Assembly (NCBI GenBank): GCA_033782935.1
Contig: JAWQEG010004665.1
Location: 1 to 64,000, forward strand
Origin: Petrolisthes cinctipes
Taxonomy: Eukaryota; Arthropoda; Malacostraca; Decapoda; Porcellanidae
Direction of reading: 5' to 3'
Length of the DNA stretch: 64,000 bases
Position numbers and translations under genes: made by a program. The notes under the pieces were generated by a model. That model was not told the origin of the DNA, searched no databases, and was given only the letters and a program-made list of their open reading frames with translations. This document shows, piece after piece, positions 57,116 through 64,000 of this stretch; position 1 is the first letter of the stretch, and each line of letters opens with the position of its first letter.

Positions 57116-57896
57116 TGACTGATTCTTGCATCTGCTGCTTCTGCATGTGTAGGCTGGTGTAAGTGCCGTTCTGCGACTTTATGGGTGGCGTGTAGGTGTG
57201 TGTGTGTGTGTGTGTGTGTATAAGTTTGTGGGAAGTTTTGTGTGTCCGTGTGACTATGTGATGTGTAGTTAACTGTTGTGTGTGTATGTGTGTATTAATT
57301 GATAGATAAATGTCATGTGTGTATGTGTGTGTTCCCTTCGCATTTTTGGGGTAAAGCAGGTGTGCAGGTGTTGTTGAGTGTGCGTGTGTGTGGGTGTATT
57401 TATGAGCAAAGTGGGTGTCGTGGCCGTGTTTGTGTTTGCAAATTTATTATGGCCAGGTGGGTGTTATGGATGCCAGAGTTTGTGTGTATGTTTGTGTGTA
57501 TATGTATTTTATCACAAAAGCAGATTCAATACACGATTTTGGGGAAACTTTCTTTACATTGTAGAAAGGTTAAACATTCATTAGGGATGTATACTGTAGT
57601 GAAGATATGTCACACCGTAACAATACTCGTGGTCAAATTCAACACTTTTCTTGTTGCGACCGAAAAAATGCACCTTTTTTTTTCTACTCCACTAAATGAC
57701 AACCGGTACACCTTATTTATAGACGTCTAGACCTCTCTGTAGTAAGCAGCAACACCCTAATTTACAGCATCTTTCTTAAAATTTGGACGGGCATCTTTTA
57801 TATATGGCTGTGAACTGCATGGTGACTATATGGGGGGTAATTTCTCGACTTGTCGGTTATACTCTGGTGAACGAGAACCATCAGATCGCCTCCGAA

Positions 57897-57933
<37 letters not shown>

Positions 57934-58277
57934 CAACAACAGACAATTGACGTGGACTTGATTTGACGTCCATTTGGTTGAGGCCTCAGTCCACTGTGCT
58001 GGATATAGAGTAGAGGGCGATCACACACACACACAGATAGATAGATAGATAGATACTTTATTGACCACAGGATACAATGTTTTTTTCTTTTTTACATATA
58101 ATAATGGAAAGGATATACATTTATTCCTTAATCTTAACGTATCAAAACAATTTTCTGTAGTCCAAAAAACACCATTCTTTTATTACCAATAACTTGAACA
58201 AAAATATTTCGAAATTTTAATCATATTTCTGGCAACTGTAGTTTACAGGTATAATTTATGTTCTAAGAGTACATAAG

Positions 58278-58312
<35 letters not shown>

Positions 58313-58520
58313 ACATGGGCTATTGTAGACCGTATTTAAAAGTAACACACACACACACGCCACAATTAATACTTTCACCAGCGTACTGTACAATTATTAC
58401 GTTTTTAATCATTGTCATTCCCTCTCCATCAAAAGTCCACATTCAAAAATATACGTATTCAAAATTTTGGTGGAACATTAAACTGTATGTACTCTGTAAG
58501 GACTGGTCCCTGCCCCCCGA
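57116..58520. other. TG-rich then AT-rich intergenic DNA
   Basis: TG-rich to 57,500. A26-type poly(A) run at 57,907-57,933 and (GATA)n at 58,036-58,056 followed by ACTTTATTGACCACAGGATA, a layout typical of a reverse-inserted 3' retroelement tail. (AC)n at 58,281-58,310. No gene. Confidence 0.5.
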
Positions 58521-59695
58521 TATCCTGCCTCCATTCCCCTTCCCCTCTTCCCCTTCCCCTTCCCCTCTTCCCCTTCCCCTCTTCCCCTTCCCCTCGTTCC
58601 CTTCTCCTTCCCCTCTTTCCATTACCCTCTTCCCCTTCCCCTCGTTTCCTTCTCCTTCCCCACTTTCCCTTCCCATTCCCCTCTTTCCCTTCACCTTCCC
58701 CTCTTTCCATTACCCTTCCCCTCTTTCCCTTCACCTTCCCCTCTTTCCATTACCCTTCCCCTCTTTCCCTTCCCCTCTCTCTTTCCATTCCCCTTCCCCT
58801 CTTTCCCTTCACCTACCCCTCTTTCTATTACCCTTCCCCTCTTTCCCTTCCCCTCTCTCTTTCCATTCCCCTTCCCCTCTTTCCCTTCCCATTCCCCTCT
58901 TTCCCTTCCCCTTCCCCTCTTTCCCTTCACCTACCCCTCTTTCTCTTTCCCTTCCCCTCTTTCTCTTTCCCTTCCCCTCTTTCTCTTTCCCTCTTTCTCT
59001 TTCCCTTCCCCTCTTTACCCTGTTCCTCCTTACCCAACCTTCCCATACCTTACTTTCGTTTACCCTGCTCCTTGAACTCTACCTCCCCTTACCTAGCCCT
59101 CTTTACTCCCCCCCTTATTCTACCCCCCTCACCTTGTCTCTCTTTACTCTACCCCCTCACCCTGTCTCCCTCACCCTATCTCCCTTTACTCTACTTTCCA
59201 TTACCCTGTCCCTCTCTCCTGCCCCTTTTACCCTGCCTCCCTCTTCCCTGCCTCCCTCTTCCTTGCTTTCCTCTTCCTTGCTTTCCTCTTCCCTGCCTTC
59301 CTCTCCCCTGCCTCCTTCTCCCCTGCCTTCCTCTCCCCTGCCTTCTTCTCCCCTGCCTCCCTCTTCCCTGCCTCCCTATCCCCTGCCTCCCTCTCCCCTG
59401 CCTTCCTCTCCCCTGCCTCCCTCTCCCCTGCCTCCCTCTCCCCTGCCTCCCTCTCCCCATCCTTCCTCTCCCCATCCTTCCTCGCCCCTGCCTTCCTCGC
59501 CCCTGCCTTCCTCGCCCCTGCCTTCCTCTCCCCTGCCTTCCTCTCCCCTGCCTTCCTCTCCCCTGCCCCTCTTCCCTGCCCCTCTTCCCTGCACATATCC
59601 CCTCCCTCTCCCCTGCCTTCCTCTCCCCTGCCTCCCTCACCCCTGCCCCTCTTCCCTGCACATATCCCCTCCCTCTCCCCTGCCCGTATAACAAA
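58520..59695. repeat. 1.17-kb polypyrimidine tract with 15-bp tandem units
   Basis: The + strand is almost free of purines. 58,530-59,010 repeats CCTTCCCCTCTTTCC-like words. 59,220-59,690 repeats a 15-base CCCTGCCTTCCTCTC unit about 25 times, interrupted by CTGCACATATCCCCTCC twice. Proline/serine/leucine-rich open frames across it (up to more than 500 codons) are repeat translations. Confidence 0.93.
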
Positions 59696-59765
59696 GGCAG
59701 TCAAGACGCCCGCAAGGAAATGTATTACCTATTTGGAACCTGCCACCTTCACACACCGCCATCCC

Positions 59766-59766
<1 letters not shown>

Positions 59767-59803
<37 letters not shown>

Positions 59804-60127
59804 CAATCCCGTACACACCCCAATCCCGTACACACACTCTCACCCCAATCCCGTACACACACTCTCACTCACTTAGTCACCTCACACACTCTCACCCCAA
59901 TCCCGTACACACACTCTCACCCCAATCCCGTACACACACTCTCACCCCAATCCCGTACACACACTCTCACCCCAATCCCGTACACACACTCTCACCCCAA
60001 TCCCGTACACACACTCTCACTCACTTAGTCACCTCACACACACCTACACACCGCCATCCTTTACACACAAACATATCCTTTACACAGACACACACTCACA
60101 CTTTAACACACACACACACCCATATCC

Positions 60128-60200
<73 letters not shown>
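59767..60200. repeat. (CA)n and 24-bp CACCCCAATCCCGTACACAC repeats
   Basis: (CA)n at 59,767-59,800, then about nine copies of CTCACCCCAATCCCGTACAC plus ACAC (59,800-60,020). These are arranged in two blocks, each closed by CTCACTCACTTAGTCACCTC. (AC)n follows at 60,097-60,195. Confidence 0.92.
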
Positions 60201-60547
60201 CTCACACATACACACACACACGCTTTCATCATTTCAACTCTTCCTCTTCTTAGCCTACTCCTCCCACTACCCCCCCAAGAACTCGCACTTTTGCCCCAGT
60301 TACCTTCCCCTACCCCTCCCTACATTAGCCTCCTTTCCCTTATACTGTAGTTCCCCCACCTCAACCCCCCCAATCCCCTCCATCCCACCCTTTTCCCCAT
60401 CTATATCCCACTCTTTCATCTCCCAACTCAATCTCCCACCTTAACCCCTTCTTTCGTCCACTCCTTCTCCTCCTCCACTCCCCCTCCTCCTCCACTCCCC
60501 CTCCATATACAGTAGGAGGTTTATGGCCTTCTCTCCTCTGTGCATGG

Positions 60548-60614
<67 letters not shown>

Positions 60615-60615
60615 A
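60548..60615. repeat. (CT)n-(GT)n
   Basis: CT to 60,600 then GT to about 60,614. Confidence 0.95.
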
Positions 60616-60619
60616 CCGG

Positions 60620-61615
60620 TATGTATATGTTGGAGTGTGTCTGTTTATGAGCGTTTATATAATGTATGAATGTGTGTATGTATATGCATGCATGTGTACG
60701 CATATGTGTACGTATGAATAGAAAGGAAAACACGTCCCCATGCAGCACAGGCAGCCAGGTGTTCCAATAAACTTAACTAGCCCTTACTGTAAACAAGTGA
60801 TACCCTGTGTTACGGTCCATAAGAGGCTGCACTAGACGGGGTAAAAAATGAATGTGTTGCTTTCCTTCTAAAATATTTATACTCGTAATCGTGTGTGTAT
60901 GAATTTGGGTGAAGCCTATTCATCTTGTATGTGGGTGAAAGGATGTGTGTATAGGCCACATCTTAAAGTGTGAATGAATGTAGGCTATGTGTGTACTCAT
61001 AATTATATGATTGAATTTACACCCTATGTATGTATCTATTTTATGTGTGCATGAATGTAGGTGCATGTGTAATTTTTTCAGATAGGCTAATCTAAAACGT
61101 GTCAGTCTTAATCATGTATAACTTATATATTTGCGTGAATGTAATGTATCAATACGAATTGGAGTTCTATAGTTACTGATTCTTCCCAGCAATACAAACC
61201 AGGAAACCTTATAAGCCTAGCCGATTCAAGCATGGAAAATCTATATCGAAAGTAATCAGTAGGTCAACAATAATTCACCCACATCATAGGGGAGGGGAGT
61301 ACAGTATATTGGCAAATTTTAAAGCAATTGATTCCTGCAAACTGTTCTCAAGATTAGGCTGCATTATTTCAGTTGCCTTTGCTGTTTCAGAGTTTTGAGG
61401 AATCGGTAACCTTCATATCAATTACCCTAACTAATGTTGACCCAAGAAATGCCACAATTACCAGAAACATGTTAATTGAGGAGGAATTACAGTGTTGATA
61501 AATCTGGAGCAACTGATTCCTCGTATCTATTTCATGCAACAGGCCACCAATATTTGTTTTAGTCTGGTCTTGTTTTCTGGCATACTTTTGAGGAAACAAG
61601 GCGCTCCAATGTATA
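60620..61615. other. Intergenic with MITE remnants
   Basis: TATG/TGTATG-rich to 61,060. Three decayed hairpin-MITE remnants lie at 61,165-61,225, 61,325-61,410 and 61,500-61,600. No gene. Confidence 0.5.
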
Positions 61616-61642
61616 GTTGCCTCCACTAGTAACGAGCACAGC
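61616..61642. repeat. Inverted partner of the 84-bp minisatellite start
   Basis: 27 bases whose reverse complement matches 61,723-61,749 at 26 of 27 positions (GCTGTGCTCGTTACTA, one mismatch, then GGAGGCAAC). Confidence 0.85.
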
Positions 61643-61722
61643 CTCCGATGGGGTTATCGAAATGAAGAACCACTGTCTGTGTGCTCTCACTTTGATCTCA
61701 GTGGTGCAGTAGGAATTGGAAA

Positions 61723-62003
61723 GCTGTGCTCGTTACTATTGGAGGCAACTTTACCACCTCGGCTCTCAACGTGGTAAGAAGGAATGTAGTGTGTAGGAAG
61801 TGGAATGCTGTGCTGGTTACTATTGGAGGCAACTGTATCACCTCGGCTCTCAACGTGGTAAGAAGGAATGTAGTGTGTAGGAAGTGGAATGCTGTGCTCG
61901 TTACTATTGGGGGCAGCTGTATCACCTCGGCTCTCAACGTGGTAAGAAGGAATGTAGTGTGTAGGAAGTGGAATGCTGTGCTCGTTACTATTGGGGGCAA
62001 CTG
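61723..62003. repeat. 84-bp minisatellite, 3.3 copies
   Basis: CTGTGCTCGTTACTATTGG begins units at 61,724, 61,808, 61,892 and 61,976 (exact 84-base period, few substitutions). 84 is divisible by three, so a repeated 28-residue peptide is open on both strands. Each unit carries CAACGTGGTAAGAAGG, a donor-like site. Confidence 0.93.
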
Positions 62004-62154
62004 TACCAAAAGTATACTATCTCCTTAATTGTTTGTTGGGTCAGAGGAGGATGTGGGGGTTGAATAATATACAATTTAAATTAGTGCGAGGTATAAAAGG
62101 CTTGACTTCAGAGCTGCAATTAAGGGGAGGCTCTTTGGTTGGAGAATTGGAAGG

Positions 62155-62270
62155 TTTTTTGATTCCTCCAAACTATGCCACGAAACAGATTCCCCTATTA
62201 GTTAGCACCATTGAGGGCGTCTGTTTTCTGAATAGTTAAGAGGAATCAGTAGCCTTCCATTTTGTCAACA
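62155..62270. mobile_element. Copy of the dispersed hairpin MITE
   Basis: GATTCCTCCAAACTATGCCA, CGAAACAGATT, loop, GTCTGTTTTCTGAATAGTTA and GAGGAATCAGTAGCC: almost the full consensus. Confidence 0.75.
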
Positions 62271-62655
62271 AGAAAATCTCCTCTTTATGTATATGAGAGC
62301 GTGTGTCCGTCCTTGATATCATGAGGGAATCAAGGGAAAATAATGAGGTGGAGAGACAAATATTATTATAGGTCTAATTGTTATTATAATATGTATAATG
62401 GGCTGCATATAGATGATCATTATGGTATTGTTTTTAAATTAGTTTTGATGAATGTAAATATATTATTTTTTTATTATTATTATTGTTGTTTTTTACTATT
62501 TTTATTATTACTATTATTGTTGTTGTGCTAAATTCATTTCTTATTTGTTTGCTGTCATGGGATTAAGATATTGACAGATAAAGAGGGGAGAGAGAGAATT
62601 AATACATACAGGGAGATAATTAATATATACAGTAAATAGAGAAACTAGAGGACGA

Positions 62656-62656
<1 letters not shown>

Positions 62657-62710
<54 letters not shown>

Positions 62711-63020
62711 AGAAACGGAAGGAGAAAAAAAAAAAAGAACTGAAGCACAAGATGAAAGTCAAGATATAGTAAGGCAATTTTTGTGTGCCCCCGTCCCCCT
62801 CTTTACCCCCTCCCACTCTCCCTCTCTCCCCCCTCCCCCACTTTTCATCTCCCTTTCTACCCCCTCTGCCTCTACTACCCTCCAACTCCCTTTCTACCCC
62901 CTCCCACTCCCATCCCTCCCCCTCCCCCACTTTTCATCTCCCTTTCTACCCCCTCTGCCTCTACTACCCTCCAACTATCCACCCTCCCCCTCTACCCCCC
63001 TCCAAATCCCCCCCCCCCCC
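62657..63020. repeat. (GA)n then duplicated C/T-rich block
   Basis: GA array at 62,661-62,707. From 62,785 to 63,020 the + strand is polypyrimidine, with CCACTTTTCATCTCCCTTTC and TACCCCCTCTGCCTCTACTA each present twice about 100 bases apart, ending in a C11-12 run. Confidence 0.88.
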
Positions 63021-63220
63021 CATGAAAGGTGCGTGGGAAAGAAGCCCTGGATCCCACCCAGCTAATGCCAAAAGCTAAGCCCCTCTCTTTCCACCGCTAA
63101 GCTTTAAATCTAGTTTGCATATATATTATTTTTTAAGCTGCTAAATTTACCTACGTCCGTGGGAAGCAAAATGTGTATAAATAATTTTGATGTCCTCGAG
63201 TGGGGGACGTCTGTTTTTTG

Positions 63221-63222
<2 letters not shown>

Positions 63223-63266
<44 letters not shown>

Positions 63267-63316
63267 TATTTTATTATTATTGATTTTATTATTATTTATT
63301 TTATTATTATTATTTA

Positions 63317-63349
<33 letters not shown>

Positions 63350-63365
63350 GATGATGATTATTATA
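63223..63365. repeat. (TTA)n array
   Basis: An ATT/TTA trinucleotide array with TTTA and GATT interruptions and a GATGATGATT end. Confidence 0.95.
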
Positions 63366-64000
63366 CCGGTAATTTTTGTAACTGTATTATAACTGTGTAA
63401 TGTATTGCATAATTTGTTGTTATTTCGTGGATTATTATGGCAGTAAAAATTTTTGTGTGACATGTAGCCTTTAATATTTTAGTTGTACCGGTATGTATGT
63501 AATTAAAAAGTAACTCTTATTATTTGTTGTGTATTTCATGGCAGTTGCAATTATATTTATCACAGAAATAGCTTTCTTTGTTTTATAATTTACTTTAGTA
63601 TACTTTACAGTATAAGTAAAAAGACCCAGTACATACGAGGTTTTAATATATTTAGGGCACTTTTTAGTCTCATGAGTTGTTTATGTGTAATTTTTTAATG
63701 TATATTGTTACCATAAGTAGCCTACTTAGTCAAATAGCAGTTGCATTCTACAGGGTGTAACACGAGTTTCTGCGGATACTTTCAGAAATGAAAGAATACC
63801 TGTTTCTGAGTAGAAAATCCTCTTTACACATATCCTACCGGTATACATTTTATGAATTAGTTTTGGTGTGAAGTTTATTTTGAAATAGATGAAGTAACAA
63901 GTGATCATTGGCTGGCAGAGGCAGGAGGTGGTTAGGGACCATTGCAGTCACGGATACTGTTGGCAAAATTTTGTTTTATGACAATTTCATGCTCGTTATT
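63366..64000. other. AT-rich end of window
   Basis: No gene, repeat array or recognisable element. 63,750-63,780 (CAGGGTGTAACACGAGTTTC) resembles nothing else in the window. Confidence 0.4.

Noticed and set aside
58412..60028. Very long (458- and 538-codon) proline/leucine/serine-rich open frames
   Set aside because: They cover a polypyrimidine tract and 15/24-bp tandem repeats; absence of stops follows from lack of purines.
61698..62028. Repeat protein with 28-residue units on either strand
   Set aside because: The 84-bp period is divisible by three, so both strands stay open; no start context, no flanking exons.

Overview
The window is a stretch of nuclear animal DNA, most likely from an arthropod and probably a decapod crustacean. 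The genes are split by introns with GT..AG borders. Very long (CT)n, (GA)n and (AC)n arrays occupy much of the right half, and the region is packed with non-LTR retrotransposon fragments and small inverted-repeat elements. Arthropod-type TTAGG/CCTAA motifs occur inside one repeat family. The organism is inferred from this character, not from a database match.

Two real genes are visible, both on the + strand. (1) About 3.96-9.1 kb holds the last four coding exons of a roundabout (Robo) axon-guidance receptor. They give 457 residues of cytoplasmic tail carrying, in order, the CC0-like DYAEVD, the CC1-like YATT and a CC2-like LPPPP Enabled-binding motif. The Ig, FN3 and transmembrane exons lie upstream of the window. 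(2) 22,966-34,941 holds a complete ten-exon mitochondrial-type cytochrome P450. I rebuilt it exon by exon; all junction phases fit and give 516 residues, with a basic presequence, IPGP, WxxxR, GATETT, ESNR, PERW and FSHGIRMCPG. The clan is confident. The subfamily is not; an ecdysteroidogenic 'Halloween' P450 is one possibility. The two genes have no obvious functional link.

Between and inside the genes lie layered mobile elements. A RTE-like LINE fragment at 18.0-18.95 kb is broken by a 40-bp snap-back palindrome. A 3.3-kb cluster of about 346-bp inverted-repeat elements (19.2-22.5 kb) has invaded a second LINE, and one unit has a clean 6-bp target duplication plus an intact empty-site copy 3 kb away. 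P450 intron 7 is a nest: a RTE-like LINE fragment on the minus strand contains a 136-bp MITE, an 803-bp DNA transposon with a 9-bp target duplication, and a Jockey-like LINE with a 13-bp target duplication and an inverted 5' part, as expected of twin priming.

From about 35 kb to the end no multi-exon gene was recognised. This part is dominated by microsatellites, minisatellites (84-, 78-, 24-, 18- and 15-bp units), long polypurine or polypyrimidine tracts, two foldback elements with about 80-bp arms (43.6 and 46.8 kb), and many copies of a short hairpin MITE. The main exception is 48.2-48.8 kb. There CCAAT boxes, an E-box/AP-1 site, a TCAGT initiator, a TATA-like box, an ATG and a consensus splice donor together suggest the promoter and first coding exon of an unidentified + strand gene running out of the window. 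One orphan exon-like ORF also lies at 39.4-39.7 kb.
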